DNA of 64,000 nt from Sphingopyxis panaciterrulae (GCF_014199295.1 NZ_JACIJH010000014.1:1-64000); one strand, 5' to 3'. Positions 54,110 to 63,399 are shown, counted from the stretch's first letter. The notes: a model not told the origin generated them from the letters alone. Made by a program: numbers and translations.

Positions 54110-55615
54110 CTACGTCCCCGGCTGAATATAGGGCACCCGCGCGAACAGCTCACGCTCCCAGCGACGCGGATCATTCTCGGCGCGACTCTCGGCATCGAAA
54201 ATCATCGTTTGCCGCTTCGCGAGATCATAGGCCGCCCAGCCTGGATCGCCGGTGCGCGCGAAGCGGACGAAAGCGTCCATCATGACATCGCTCATCGCTT
54301 GCTGCGCGGGCGTCGGGTCGGGGATGGTGCCGAAGCTGAGGCCGATATCGTCGGTGTGCTTCGCAGCCTCGAAATCGAGCTGATAGACGAAGGCGGGCGC
54401 CCCCGCCTTCGCCCGCGCCTCGGCCTCCTCGACCTGCCCGCGCCAGCTTCGCGCCGCGGTGACGATGCGGTGGAAGAGTTCGAGCGGCGCGGCGTCGGGA
54501 TAGCGCGCGCGGAACTGCGCCACGACCCATTCGGAATGGATGTCGATCCGCATCTCGGGCGCGATCCGTGCGGCGAGATTGCCGAAGTCCAGCCCGGCAA
54601 GCTGCCGGCTGTCGGACGCGTAGAAGGCGCGCGTTTCCATCACCGCATTGCCGAGCATCATCGGGATGCCGAGCGACTGCGGCGCGGCGTCGGGCCAGAA
54701 GGGGTGACGCATCAGATGCGCCATGTCGAGCACCGGCCCCATATAGACGCCGCCGCCGAGGATCGGGTCGGTCGCGGAGAGCGCCGCGATCAACGGCTCG
54801 ACCGGCGCGGTCGCGGGATCGACGCCCGGGCCGAGCTGCGCGAGAAACGCCTCGGCACGTTTGGTGGCGTTGAGCGGACCCGAGGCGGTGACCTGCTGCC
54901 CGCTCATCGTGATCGCCTTGTGGAACAGGCCCTTCGCCTCGGGCATTGCCATCAGCGTCGCGATCTTCGCGCCGCCGCCCGACTGCCCGAAGAGGGTGAC
55001 ATTGCCCGGATCGCCCCCGAAGGCCGCGATGTTGCGCTGGATCCATTGGAGCGCGACGATCAGGTCGAGCTGCCCCGCATTGCCGCTATCGGGGAAGCGC
55101 GGATCGAGCCGCGCGAGATAGAGATAGCCAAGCGCGCCCAGCCGGTGGTTGACGGTGACCACGACGACATCGCCGCGCGTCGCGAGGCGGGAGCCATCGT
55201 TGATGGGGTCGGTGACGCTGCCGGTCGAATAGGCGCCGCCGTGGAAATAGACCATGACCGGCTTCTTGTCCGCCACCTCTGGGTCGGGCGTCCAGACATT
55301 GAGGAACAGGCAATCCTCGGATTGCGGCCGGTAGCGGTCGCCGCGCTGCGGACAGGCAGGACCGAAACCGCCGGCCTGCTGCTCGGCCCTGCGGACCGGA
55401 ACCGGCGCCCGGAAGCGGTCGGCCCGGCCATAGCGGATTCCCGGAAAGGAGCGCAGCGGATGGGCGACCAGCACATTTTCCCGGCTCCGGTAGAAACCGT
55501 CGGGCGTTGTAACGCCGTCGGCCGCATCGCCCGCGCCGAAAGTGAAGCCGCCGAGGCCGATCCAGGCACCCGCGCCCAGAACGGCCCGGCGGCCGATCCC
55601 GTCAGCGGCGGACAT
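54110..55615 (-). CDS. Exported type B carboxylesterase-like protein
   Basis: The 501-residue protein has a twin-arginine leader (GIGRRAVLGAGAWIGLGG) and the carboxylesterase family layout: SFPGIRYGRADRF, SEDCLFLNVWTPD, VMVYFHGGAYSTGS, LGALGYLYL and the nucleophile site FGQSGGGAK. The usual GESAGG elbow reads GQSGGG, an allowed variation. Substrate is unknown; a pectin or feruloyl ester is plausible from context. It overlaps the KDG kinase gene by 14 nt and is last in the operon. Confidence 0.8.
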   Translation of the reverse strand: MSAADGIGRRAVLGAGAWIGLGGFTFGAGDAADGVTTPDGFYRSRENVLVAHPLRSFPGIRYGRADRFRAPVPVRRAEQQAGGFGPACPQRGDRYRPQSEDCLFLNVWTPDPEVADKKPVMVYFHGGAYSTGSVTDPINDGSRLATRGDVVVVTVNHRLGALGYLYLARLDPRFPDSGNAGQLDLIVALQWIQRNIAAFGGDPGNVTLFGQSGGGAKIATLMAMPEAKGLFHKAITMSGQQVTASGPLNATKRAEAFLAQLGPGVDPATAPVEPLIAALSATDPILGGGVYMGPVLDMAHLMRHPFWPDAAPQSLGIPMMLGNAVMETRAFYASDSRQLAGLDFGNLAARIAPEMRIDIHSEWVVAQFRARYPDAAPLELFHRIVTAARSWRGQVEEAEARAKAGAPAFVYQLDFEAAKHTDDIGLSFGTIPDPTPAQQAMSDVMMDAFVRFARTGDPGWAAYDLAKRQTMIFDAESRAENDPRRWERELFARVPYIQPGT

Positions 55616-56612
55616 CGAGCCCGCCGCCGTGGAAGGCGTCGATGTCGGCCTGTCCGAAGCGGCTGGCATCGCCCGGCAGCGAATGCTTGAGACAGGTGAG
55701 CGCGAGGCCGGTCTCGGCCAGCGCGCGCGCGTCACCGCCCGACAGATGCGCGTGGAGCACCCCCGCGGCGAAGGCGTCGCCAGCGCCGATGCGGTCGACG
55801 ATGCCGGTCACGTCGACCTCGTCGGTCTGGTGCGATCCATCCCGCAGGTCGACGCGCGCCGCGATGCGGTGGTGGTCGGCGGTGACCGTGTGCCGCGCCG
55901 TCGAGGCGATGAGCCTCAGATCAGGGAAGGCCGCGAAACCCGCCTCCGCCGCCTCGCGCCGCCGACCGGCGCCGTCGCCCGAAAAGTCGCGGCCAAGCAC
56001 CAGCGACAGGTCGCGGTGGTTGCCGAAGAGGATATCGGCGGTCCCGATCAGCTCGGAAAGGATCGCGCGCGGGTCGCTGTCCCACGCCTCCCACAGCATC
56101 GCGCGGTAATTGCCGTCGAAGCTGATCGGCACCCCGAGTCGCTTCGCCGCGCGCGCTGCGGCAAGCGTCGCGTCGGCCGAGCGCGGCCCGAGCGCCGGCG
56201 TGATGCCCGACAGGTGGAGCAGGCGCGCACCGGTCAGCAGCGCGTCCCAGTCATAATCCCCCGACCCAGTCGCCGCGAAGCTCGACCCCGCGCGGTCGTA
56301 GACGATCTCCGACGCGCGCAGTCCGGCACCGACGCTGAGGAAATAGAGGCCCATGCGACCCGGTCCGGTCGAGACTGCGGCGCAGTCGACGCCGGCGCCG
56401 CGCACCGCCGCCACCGCGCCGCGACCCAGCGCATTGCCCGGAACCCGGCTGGCCATCGCGCAATCATGGCCGAGATGCGCAAGCCCCACCGCGACATTGG
56501 CCTCTGCCCCGCCGACATGCAGCGCCAGCGATGGCGACTGCATCAGCAGTTCATTGCCCGGCGCGGTCAGGCGGATCAGCAATTCGCCGAAAAAGACGAG
56601 ACGGCCGGTCAT
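55602..56612 (-). CDS. kdgK: PfkB-family 2-keto-3-deoxygluconate kinase
   Basis: The 336-residue protein has PfkB motifs: FFGELLIRLTAPG, HVGGAEANVAVGLAHLG and the C-terminal site DRIGAGDAFAAGVLHA with its catalytic Asp. In this setting it phosphorylates KDG to KDPG, following KduI and KduD. The KDPG aldolase gene is not in the window. A palindromic repeat separates it from kduD upstream. Confidence 0.85.
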   Translation of the reverse strand: MTGRLVFFGELLIRLTAPGNELLMQSPSLALHVGGAEANVAVGLAHLGHDCAMASRVPGNALGRGAVAAVRGAGVDCAAVSTGPGRMGLYFLSVGAGLRASEIVYDRAGSSFAATGSGDYDWDALLTGARLLHLSGITPALGPRSADATLAAARAAKRLGVPISFDGNYRAMLWEAWDSDPRAILSELIGTADILFGNHRDLSLVLGRDFSGDGAGRRREAAEAGFAAFPDLRLIASTARHTVTADHHRIAARVDLRDGSHQTDEVDVTGIVDRIGAGDAFAAGVLHAHLSGGDARALAETGLALTCLKHSLPGDASRFGQADIDAFHGGGLDVRR

Positions 56613-56632
56613 CGCAGCGTCCCTCCCCAAAT

Positions 56633-56723
56633 CCGTTCGTGCTGAGCTGGTCGAAGCACCGTTCTTTCTTCCTTCCGGCCATTCAAGATAAGGACAGCCC
56701 TTCGACAAGCTCAGGGCGAACGG
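56633..56723. repeat. Imperfect inverted repeat between kdgK and kduD
   Basis: A 24-bp arm (56633-56656, starting CCGTTCGTGCTGAGCTGG) pairs with 56700-56723 (ending GGGCGAACGG), with two mismatches and a 43-bp spacer. Its outer end CCGTTCGTG is shared with the larger inverted repeat at 58712-58795, so both are probably members of a dispersed palindromic family. Confidence 0.65.
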
Positions 56724-56744
56724 AAATTTTGAGGCACCTCTTCG

Positions 56745-57500
56745 TTAGCGCGCGAGCCAGCCGCCGTCGACCGCGAGGATATGACCCTGAACATAATCCG
56801 AAGCCTTTGAGGCGAGGAAGACCGCCGCGCCGCCGATATCGGCGGGATCGCCCCAGCGCCCCGCCGGGATGCGCTCGACGATCTGGCGATTGCGCGTCGC
56901 GTCCGCCTGCAGCGCGGCGGTGTTGTTCGTCGCGATATAGCCCGGCGCGATCGCATTGACCTGCACCCCCTTCGCCGCCCATTCGTTGGCGAGCAGCTTG
57001 GTCAGGCCGCCCACCCCCGATTTCGACGCGGTATAGCTCGGCACGCGGATACCGCCCTGAAAGGTCAGCATCGAGGCGATGTTGATGATCTTGCCCGAAC
57101 CGCGCGCGATCATATGCTTGCCGACCGCCTGGCAGAGGAAGAAGAGCGTCTTCAAATTGGTGTCCATCACCGCGTCCCAATCGGCCTCGGTGAAGTCGAC
57201 CGCATCGGCGCGGCGGATGATGCCGGCATTGTTGACGAGGATGTCGATGCGGCCGAATTGGCCAAGCACCGCATCGACGAGCGGCTGCACCGCCGCGACG
57301 TTCGACAGGTCGGCGCCGAAATTCTCCGCCTTGCGGCCGAGCGCGCGTGCCTTCTCGACCGTCTCGGTCGCAGGCGAGCGACCCGCGGCGGCGATATCGG
57401 CTCCGGCTTCGGCGAGCGCGAGCGCGATCCCCTGCCCAATGCCCGTATTGGCGCCGGTGACCAGCGCGACCTTGCCCGAAAGATCGAACATGCCGACCAT
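56745..57500 (-). CDS. kduD: 2-dehydro-3-deoxy-D-gluconate 5-dehydrogenase (KduD), SDR family
   Basis: The 251-residue protein is a short-chain dehydrogenase: VTGANTGIGQGIALALAEAG (cofactor loop), LVNNAGI, NIASMLTFQGG with the catalytic Ser, YTASKSG (Tyr/Lys) and the KduD-like C-terminus ASDYVQGHILAVDGGWLAR. It reduces or oxidises the C5 keto group to give KDG after KduI. The start is ATG at 57500, overlapping the kduI stop (TGATG). Confidence 0.88.
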   Translation of the reverse strand: MVGMFDLSGKVALVTGANTGIGQGIALALAEAGADIAAAGRSPATETVEKARALGRKAENFGADLSNVAAVQPLVDAVLGQFGRIDILVNNAGIIRRADAVDFTEADWDAVMDTNLKTLFFLCQAVGKHMIARGSGKIINIASMLTFQGGIRVPSYTASKSGVGGLTKLLANEWAAKGVQVNAIAPGYIATNNTAALQADATRNRQIVERIPAGRWGDPADIGGAAVFLASKASDYVQGHILAVDGGWLAR

Positions 57501-58342
57501 CACTTGAGCTGGCAGATGTCGAGAACGTTCATGTCGGTATAGTCGAGATTCTCTCCGCCCATCGCCCAGATGAAGGCATATTTCTTCGTTCCCGATCCCA
57601 TGTGGATCGACCAGGGCGGGCTGATCACCGCCTCCTCGTTCGCGATCACGATGTGCCGCATCGAATCCGGCTCGCCCATATAATGGAAGATGCGGTCATT
57701 CTCTTCGGGCAGGTCGAAATAGAGATAGATCTCGCTGCGCCGGTCGTGGAGGTGCGGGGGCATGGTGTTCCACACGCTGCCTTCCTCGAGCACCGTCAGC
57801 CCGAGCAGGAGCTGCGCGCTCTCGCACACGCCGGGGATGACAAGCTGATAGATGGTGCGCTGGTTCGAATTGGCGAGGTCGCCGCGCGCGAGCGGGTTCG
57901 CCTGGTCGAGGGTGACATGCTTGATCGGGCAAACCTTGTGCGCCGGCAGTGAGGCGAGATAGAAGCGCGCGCCGTCGCCCTCGAAGGTCACCGTCTTCGA
58001 CCCCATCGGGATATAGAGGCATTCCTTGTTCTTCATCGCGAAGCGCTGGCCGTCGACGGTGATCGCGCCGTCGGTGCCGATGTTGACCGCCGCCATCTCA
58101 CGCCGTTCGAGGAAGGGATGCCCCGCAGCCGACGCGGGCTCGCTCTGCTCGGGAAGCGTCAGCATCCCGCCCTTCGGCACCGCGCCGCCGATCACGAAGC
58201 GCTCGTTGTGCGAATAGTTGAGGTTGATCCGCCCGTCCTCGAACATTCCCGACACCAGATAGCGCGCGCGCAGATCATCGTTCGATACATCCTCCATCAT
58301 GTCGGGATGGGTGGCGTGAAAAGTCTTGGCGAACATCGTCAT
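57500..58342 (-). CDS. kduI: 5-keto-4-deoxyuronate isomerase (KduI)
   Basis: The 280-residue protein is a full-length Kdu[85 protein letters not shown] and [32 protein letters not shown]. The His and Glu residues of the central motif bind zinc. It isomerises 5-keto-4-deoxyuronate, the product of unsaturated uronates from pectate lyase. A LacI-type operator lies 43 nt upstream. Confidence 0.93.
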   Translation of the reverse strand: MTMFAKTFHATHPDMMEDVSNDDLRARYLVSGMFEDGRINLNYSHNERFVIGGAVPKGGMLTLPEQSEPASAAGHPFLERREMAAVNIGTDGAITVDGQRFAMKNKECLYIPMGSKTVTFEGDGARFYLASLPAHKVCPIKHVTLDQANPLARGDLANSNQRTIYQLVIPGVCESAQLLLGLTVLEEGSVWNTMPPHLHDRRSEIYLYFDLPEENDRIFHYMGEPDSMRHIVIANEEAVISPPWSIHMGSGTKKYAFIWAMGGENLDYTDMNVLDICQLK

Positions 58343-58385
58343 CCTCGCTTCGTTTCTGGGATAATGACTTTGGGCTAGCCCTTAT

Positions 58386-58399
58386 GGTAACCGGTGTCA
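58386..58399. promoter_or_regulatory. LacI-type operator of the kduI-kduD-kdgK operon
   Basis: GGTAACCGGTGTCA, identical to the site at 51044-51057. On the minus strand it overlaps TTGACA, so the repressor would cover the -35 region of the kdu operon. Confidence 0.7.
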
Positions 58400-58504
58400 A
58401 CGGGTGGGCCGGGATATTCCGCGCCTCCCCTGCCCGGCGACCGCTGTTCGTCACAGCATTGCGCGTTAGGAGCCGGCGGAGATTCATCTTGAGGAATCCC
58501 GACC

Positions 58505-58645
58505 GGTGTTGAAAAGCCGTGTGTCCCCGCCCTTCGACTGCCCGCAGGGCGGGCGCTCAGGATAAACTTCAGCCAAAGGCTGAAGACGGGGACCCAGGGC
58601 GGGTTGGCGCAAGGCCGCTCTGGTCCCCGCCTTCGCGGGGACACT
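58505..58645. repeat. Nested hairpins of a dispersed palindromic element
   Basis: Three short hairpins in sequence: GCCCGCAGGGCGGGC near 58541, TTCAGCCAAAGGCTGAA near 58567, and GTCCCCGCCTTCGCGGGGAC near 58623, the last pairing also with GTGTCCCCGC at the left. No coding potential is seen. Confidence 0.55.
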
Positions 58646-58711
58646 CGCTTTTACCGTTTATAGGGTCCCCGAAACCTGAATCCCTACAATCCCTAAAACA
58701 TATCCGCCCAA

Positions 58712-58795
58712 TTCCGTTCGTGTCGAGCGAAGTCGAGACACCTATCGGTGGCGCGCGACCTCACGGCGTCTCGACTTCGCTCGACACGAACGGAA
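58712..58795. repeat. Perfect 28-bp inverted repeat
   Basis: Arms 58712-58739 and 58768-58795 are exact reverse complements (starting TTCCGTTCGTGTCGAGCG), with a 28-bp spacer. It lies 13 nt from the stop of the formylglycine-enzyme-like gene and could act as a terminator or be a miniature mobile element. Confidence 0.8.
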
Positions 58796-58807
58796 AGAGG
58801 GATCAGG

Positions 58808-59830
58808 TTAGAGGCGCGCCTCCCCCGGTTCCTTGTCATAAACCAGCCGGAAGCCGACGTTGCTCGTCCCCATGCCGGGATCGCGGCCTTGCCGCGATGC
58901 AGGGCGGTAACGCTGGCAATAATTGGGCGCGCATAAATAGCTGCCCCCCTTCACGGTGCGCGAGGGCATGCCGGGGTTGAAGGGATCATAGGCGTGATTT
59001 TCGTCAGGGCCCGCGGGGTTGTCGGTGTCGGCAGGATCGTGGCCGGGGCGGAAGTAATCGGACGTCACCTCCCACACATTGCCGACCATGTCATAGAGGC
59101 CGTTGGCATTGGGCTTGTAGCAGCCGACCGGCGCGACGCCCTTGAAGCCGTCGGTCTCGGCATTGTAGTTGGGAAAGGCGCCCTGCCAGCTATTCGCCTC
59201 GGCGGGCTGGACGTTGCGCGACGGCTGGCCGGCGCTCGCCGCATATTCCCATTCGGCCTCGGTCGGCAGCCGCCCGCCGCGCCATTCGGCGTAGGCGACC
59301 ATATCGTCCCAGGCGAGATGGACGACCGGTTCGTCGGGCACCGGTCCGGGGCCGGAGGGACCATAAGGCTTCTTCCAGTTCGCGCCGGGGACATATTTCC
59401 ACCAGTCGCTATAACTGTTCGACGGGAAATCGGGCGGAGTGAACACCGCCGATCCGGGTTTCAGCATGTCGGGCGGAATCTGGTCGGCGGGAACCTGGAA
59501 CTGTTTGGGGTCGACCGGCTTTTCGGCAACCGTGACATAGCCCGTCGCCTGGGCGAAGGCCGCGAACTGGCGGTTGGTCACTTCATGCGGGTCGATCCAG
59601 AAGCCGCGCACGCGCGTCTCGCGCACCGGGCCTTCCTCGGCATAGACGTCGTCCTCGCCCATCAGGAAGGTGCCGCCGGCGAGCCGGACCGGCGTGTCGG
59701 CGATCCGCGCGCACTGGCGCTTGCCGTTCGTCGCCGCCACCTTCGCGCCATCGTCGGGGTCGCCACACGCCGCGACGCTTCCGAGGATGACGAGCGCGGC
59801 AAAAAACGGCATGATCGGGCGATGGGCCAA
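58808..59830 (-). CDS. Formylglycine-generating-enzyme-like lipoprotein
   Basis: The 340-residue protein has a lipobox (GSVAAC, Cys22). Its domain follows the sulfatase-modifying-factor pattern: GGTFLMGEDDVYAEEGPVRETRVRGFWIDPHEVTNRQFAAFAQATGY, HLAWDDMVAYAEWRGGRLPTEAEWEYAA, NGLYDMVGNVWEVTSDYF and RTVKGGSYLCAPNYCQRYRPASR. The two cysteines used by true formylglycine-generating enzymes are present (Cys300, Cys305), unlike most relatives that lack them. A catalytic role on exported sulfatases is thus possible, but no sulfatase gene lies in the window. Confidence 0.82.
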   Translation of the reverse strand: MAHRPIMPFFAALVILGSVAACGDPDDGAKVAATNGKRQCARIADTPVRLAGGTFLMGEDDVYAEEGPVRETRVRGFWIDPHEVTNRQFAAFAQATGYVTVAEKPVDPKQFQVPADQIPPDMLKPGSAVFTPPDFPSNSYSDWWKYVPGANWKKPYGPSGPGPVPDEPVVHLAWDDMVAYAEWRGGRLPTEAEWEYAASAGQPSRNVQPAEANSWQGAFPNYNAETDGFKGVAPVGCYKPNANGLYDMVGNVWEVTSDYFRPGHDPADTDNPAGPDENHAYDPFNPGMPSRTVKGGSYLCAPNYCQRYRPASRQGRDPGMGTSNVGFRLVYDKEPGEARL

Positions 59831-59939
59831 GCGGGTTCCTCCTCCTGCGTCGCCGCCTTACCGCCTTTTCGGCGCGCGGCGCAACGCCGGTGGGGAACCG
59901 GCGCAGGGCCGCGTCGTTGAAGCCTCGAGAGGAACGATC

Positions 59940-60218
59940 ATGCCGCAACGTCCCCGCCCCTTTCCGATCCTTCCGGCGCTTGCCGCGACGCTGACCGCGG
60001 GCGCGGGCCTGTTCGCGCTATGGCGCCGGCGCCGCAACGGCAGGCGGTCGGCAGGCCACGCCGCCGCCTTTGCCGAGCGCGAGACCGATCCCGAGAATTT
60101 CGACCAGACCCGCTCGGCCGGGCCCCATGGCATGCGCGATCCGGCACGGCGGCGCTGGGACGAGGTCGACCAGGCAAGCGACGAATCCTTCCCCGCGAGC
60201 GACCCGCCCGCCTATTAG
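59940..60218 (+). CDS. Small protein with one membrane helix and acidic C-terminal motif
   Basis: The 92-residue protein starts at ATG 59940 after GAGAGGAACG. It has one hydrophobic segment (ILPALAATLTAGAGLFALW), an arginine-rich patch (RRRRNGRRS) and a tail DEVDQASDESFPASDPPAY. I cannot name a family or function. It is monocistronic, divergent from the preceding lipoprotein gene, and ends before a strong hairpin. Confidence 0.65.
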   Translation: MPQRPRPFPILPALAATLTAGAGLFALWRRRRNGRRSAGHAAAFAERETDPENFDQTRSAGPHGMRDPARRRWDEVDQASDESFPASDPPAY

Positions 60219-60245
60219 GGGAAGTCCCCGACTCCGACAGGAAAA

Positions 60246-60273
60246 CGGCCGCCGCAAGGGACTGCGGCGGCCG
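60246..60273. terminator. Hairpin between converging genes
   Basis: A perfect 11-bp G/C stem (CGGCCGCCGCA / TGCGGCGGCCG) with a 6-nt loop lies between the small-protein stop and the receptor stop. It has short T and A runs only, so it may stop transcripts from both sides weakly. Confidence 0.55.
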
Positions 60274-60300
60274 TCGTTAGCGCACTCGGGAGGGGAGCGA

Positions 60301-63141
60301 TCAGAATTTCACGCGCGCGCCGAACTTCATCGTCCAATTATACTCCTCGAACTGAAGGAGATTCTGACGGGCTCCGACATTGTTGTAGGCGAAATATTTG
60401 GCGTTGTTGATGTTAATCCACTCGTAGAAAAGCTGGACCTGCTTCGTAACGTCATATTTCGCAGAGAGGTCGAGCTGGAAGTGGTTGTCGATCATCCGGT
60501 CTTCGGGCGCCTCATCGCCGAGTTCGTCGAGATATTTCGAGCGATAGGTGCCGGCGAGGCGCAGCGAGACCGGACCTTTTTCATATCCGAGCACCGCGTT
60601 GAAAGTATGTTTCGAGGCGGCCGGTAAGTTGATCTTGCGCAGATTGGTGATGTCGCCGTCGATCGGCACGTCGCCGGTCGCGTCGGTATAGGTATAGTTG
60701 GTCTGGACGAGCAAACCGTCGAGCGGCGACGGCAGGAAGCGCAGCGCCTGGGTATAGCTCAGTTCGAGGCCCCAGATCCTGGCGCTGTCGCCGTTGATCG
60801 GAACGGTCGCCTCGTCATAGGCGATGCCCAGATATTCGCCCGGATCTTCGCGGTTGGTGTCGACGATGAAATTCTTCACGTCCTTGTAGAACAGACCCGC
60901 CGACAGCGCGCCGTTGTTCGGCAGATAATATTCGACCCCCGCGTCGAAATTCCACGCCTCATAGGGCTTGAGGTCGGGGTTGCCGAATTCGCCCTCGCGT
61001 TCGCCGTCTTCATTCTGTTCGATGCTGAACCGGGGCGCGAGCTTCGACAGCTTGGGGCGGACCAGGCTCTTGTAGCCCGCGGCGCGCAGCACGAGATTCT
61101 GCTGCGGTTCCCAGCGGAGCGTCAGGCTCGGCAGCCAGTCGCCGTAGCTGCGCTTGAACTGGTTGGCCACGGGGGGCAGCAGCGTGTCGTCCTCGGCCTC
61201 GGTTCCGTCGGGCAATTCGCCGCCCTCGGTCACGACGGTGACGGTGTTGGCGCGGATGTCGTTCTTCGTATGCTCATAGCGCACGCCGCCGATCACGCGC
61301 AGCGTGTCGCTGTCCCAGCGGCCGAGCAGATAGCCCGCGGCGACATCCTCGCTCACCGCATAATCCTCGACCGCCGAATCGAACAGCGTGTCGAACGCGT
61401 TGAGTTCGAAGGCATCGCGATTGGCGTCGAAGAAATCGCGCACCCTCTTCTTGCCCAGCACCGGCGACATGTCGGTGATACGATAGGTCTGGTTGCCGGC
61501 CAGATCGGCCATCGTCAGGCCGTCCATCTCCCAATATCGGGTTTCGAGGTCGTAGCTCTTGTCGCGCCAGCGCCCCTTCGCGCCCGCCTGGACGGTGAAG
61601 GTGCCGCCGGTCATCGCGAATTCGCGGGCGAGGTCGAACTTCGCGGACCATTCCTTGTCGCGCGAGTCCGACAGCGCGGTCACCTGAACGCTGTCGAGTT
61701 CATATTCGGACGGATCGAAGAAGGCTTCGACCGCATCGGCGTCGCCGTCCACCGTATAGAGCGGCCGCCGCATGTCGGCGAAGTTCAGGCCGAGCAGCAG
61801 CCCTTCGTCCTCGAACTTCCGTTCGAAGTTCGCGGGGTCGATCGAGCCGCTCTCGCGCTCCGTCGACTTGGCGAAGCTGACCGAATATTGCGCGTGCCAG
61901 CCGTCCGTTTCGGTCTCGCCGCCGAGCACGATGCTACGGATGCGCTGCCGTTCGAAGCGGTCCTTGAGCGAACGCTGGGCCTGCAGTTCGCCATCGGCAT
62001 CGCTGAAGACGATATCGGTTCCGTTTCCTGTAATCTCGCCCGCATCTTCCAGCTTGAAGCTGGTCTCGCGGCGATATTCATGGTCGTCGAACTGGCTGTA
62101 TATACCGCGCGCGTAGAGCTTGGTCGTATCGCCGACACGGAAATCGAAGTTGAGATTGGCCGAGAAGCGCTTCCGCTCGACGTCATAGTCGCGATAGTTG
62201 ACCTCTTCGGGGAAGATCAGGCCGTCGTCGCTCCATCCGTCCGACTCGATATTATCGGTCTCGAACTTGCGCTGATAATAGGAGATGCCGCCCGACACGC
62301 CGAAGCCGTCCGACAGGCGCTGCGAGAAGTCGATGCTGCCCTTGGGGGTCAGCTTTTCCGAATAGTCGTTGTAGCTGCCCTCGATCTTCGCGGTCAGCAG
62401 ATTCTTGCGGCGCTCGAAGGCGCTGGTCGTGTTGATCTCGATCGACGCGCCGATCGTGTCGGCGTCCATGTCGGGGGTCAGCGATTTCTTGACCTCGATC
62501 GATTCGATGCTGTCGCTCGAAATCACGTCGAGCGCGACAGAACGGACATCGCTTTCGGGCGCCGGCAGGCGCACGCCGTTGACTGACGTGGCGTTGAGTT
62601 CGGGGTCGAGCCCGCGCACCGACACGAAGCGGCCTTCGCCCTGGTCGTTGAGGATGTTGACGCCCGGCAGGCGGCGCAGCGATTCGGCGACATTCTGGTC
62701 GGGGAACTGACCGATCGCGTCGCGCGTCAGCACCGACGAGACGCCGTCCGCGGCGCGCTGGCGCGACAGGGCGCTCGACTGGTTGGCGGCCTGACCGATG
62801 ACGAGGATGTCGCCGCCGTCGGCGCCCGACAGCGCAACATTCACCGTGATGCGCCCAGTCTCGGGCACCTCGACGCTCTGGCGCACGGGATCGGCGCCGA
62901 CATAGCGGGTCTCGAGCGTATAGGTGCCCGCCGGCACGTTGCCGAAGCTGAAGCTGCCGTCGCGGCCGGTCGTGGCGACGCGGCCCAGTTCGATCAGGCG
63001 GACGCTCGCCGCCTGCAGCGCGCGCGTGCCCGACGCGTCGGCGACGCTGCCGGCGACCTCGCCCGCCTGGGCGATCGACACGAAAGATGTGCCGGCCAGC
63101 AGCAATGCCAGCCCGCGTGCGACGCCGAATCCTTTGGTCAT
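60301..63141 (-). CDS. TonB-dependent receptor with carboxypeptidase-regulatory-like domain
   Basis: The 946-residue protein has a signal peptide (ALLLAGTSFVSIAQAGE). A carboxypeptidase-regulatory-like domain follows (about 28-110: GSVADASGTRALQAASVRLIELGRVATTGRDGSFSFGNVPAGTYTLETRYVG), then plug (RQRAADGVSSVLTRDAIGQFPDQNVAESLRRLPGVNIL) and barrel ending EEYNWTMKFGARVKF. There is no STN domain. The substrate is unknown; the plug type is common in sugar or peptide receptors of this group. A weak FecI-like promoter match (63216-63244) is noted but not accepted. Confidence 0.87.
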   Translation of the reverse strand: MTKGFGVARGLALLLAGTSFVSIAQAGEVAGSVADASGTRALQAASVRLIELGRVATTGRDGSFSFGNVPAGTYTLETRYVGADPVRQSVEVPETGRITVNVALSGADGGDILVIGQAANQSSALSRQRAADGVSSVLTRDAIGQFPDQNVAESLRRLPGVNILNDQGEGRFVSVRGLDPELNATSVNGVRLPAPESDVRSVALDVISSDSIESIEVKKSLTPDMDADTIGASIEINTTSAFERRKNLLTAKIEGSYNDYSEKLTPKGSIDFSQRLSDGFGVSGGISYYQRKFETDNIESDGWSDDGLIFPEEVNYRDYDVERKRFSANLNFDFRVGDTTKLYARGIYSQFDDHEYRRETSFKLEDAGEITGNGTDIVFSDADGELQAQRSLKDRFERQRIRSIVLGGETETDGWHAQYSVSFAKSTERESGSIDPANFERKFEDEGLLLGLNFADMRRPLYTVDGDADAVEAFFDPSEYELDSVQVTALSDSRDKEWSAKFDLAREFAMTGGTFTVQAGAKGRWRDKSYDLETRYWEMDGLTMADLAGNQTYRITDMSPVLGKKRVRDFFDANRDAFELNAFDTLFDSAVEDYAVSEDVAAGYLLGRWDSDTLRVIGGVRYEHTKNDIRANTVTVVTEGGELPDGTEAEDDTLLPPVANQFKRSYGDWLPSLTLRWEPQQNLVLRAAGYKSLVRPKLSKLAPRFSIEQNEDGEREGEFGNPDLKPYEAWNFDAGVEYYLPNNGALSAGLFYKDVKNFIVDTNREDPGEYLGIAYDEATVPINGDSARIWGLELSYTQALRFLPSPLDGLLVQTNYTYTDATGDVPIDGDITNLRKINLPAASKHTFNAVLGYEKGPVSLRLAGTYRSKYLDELGDEAPEDRMIDNHFQLDLSAKYDVTKQVQLFYEWININNAKYFAYNNVGARQNLLQFEEYNWTMKFGARVKF

Positions 63142-63342
63142 GAAAAGCCCCCTTGAGAGTGTCGATGGCGGGCTCGCTAGGGGGAGTCGGTGACAGGGTG
63201 GCGTCGCGCGGATGACCGATGCGTGACGCGTTCGCGGCATTTCCATGACAGGATGTGGAAGCCTTTGCCGCAACGCAGCAAATCCGCCCCTCGCACATGA
63301 CGCGACGTCAGAAAGCCGGGAAAGAAATCAGGAAAGGTGGGA

Positions 63343-63396
63343 CGATTCTGTTGCCCGGCTCGTCCCCAGCCGCTGGTATCCGATTCTGTTGCCCGG
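63343..63396. repeat. Pair of 16-bp direct repeats
   Basis: CGATTCTGTTGCCCGG occurs at 63343-63358 and again at 63381-63396, 38 nt apart, immediately downstream of the tmRNA gene. Two copies are too few for a CRISPR array; a short duplication at an insertion hot spot is possible. Confidence 0.7.
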
Positions 63397-63399
63397 TTC

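Noticed and set aside
63216-63244. GGAAAT-N15-CGCATC before the receptor gene at 60301-63141
   Set aside because: The -35 and spacing fit the ECF motif, but the -10 lacks CGT, the receptor has no STN domain and no sigma/FecR pair lies nearby, so chance is likelier.
63343-63396. Possible CRISPR
   Set aside because: Only two 16-bp copies, no cas genes and no regular spacing.
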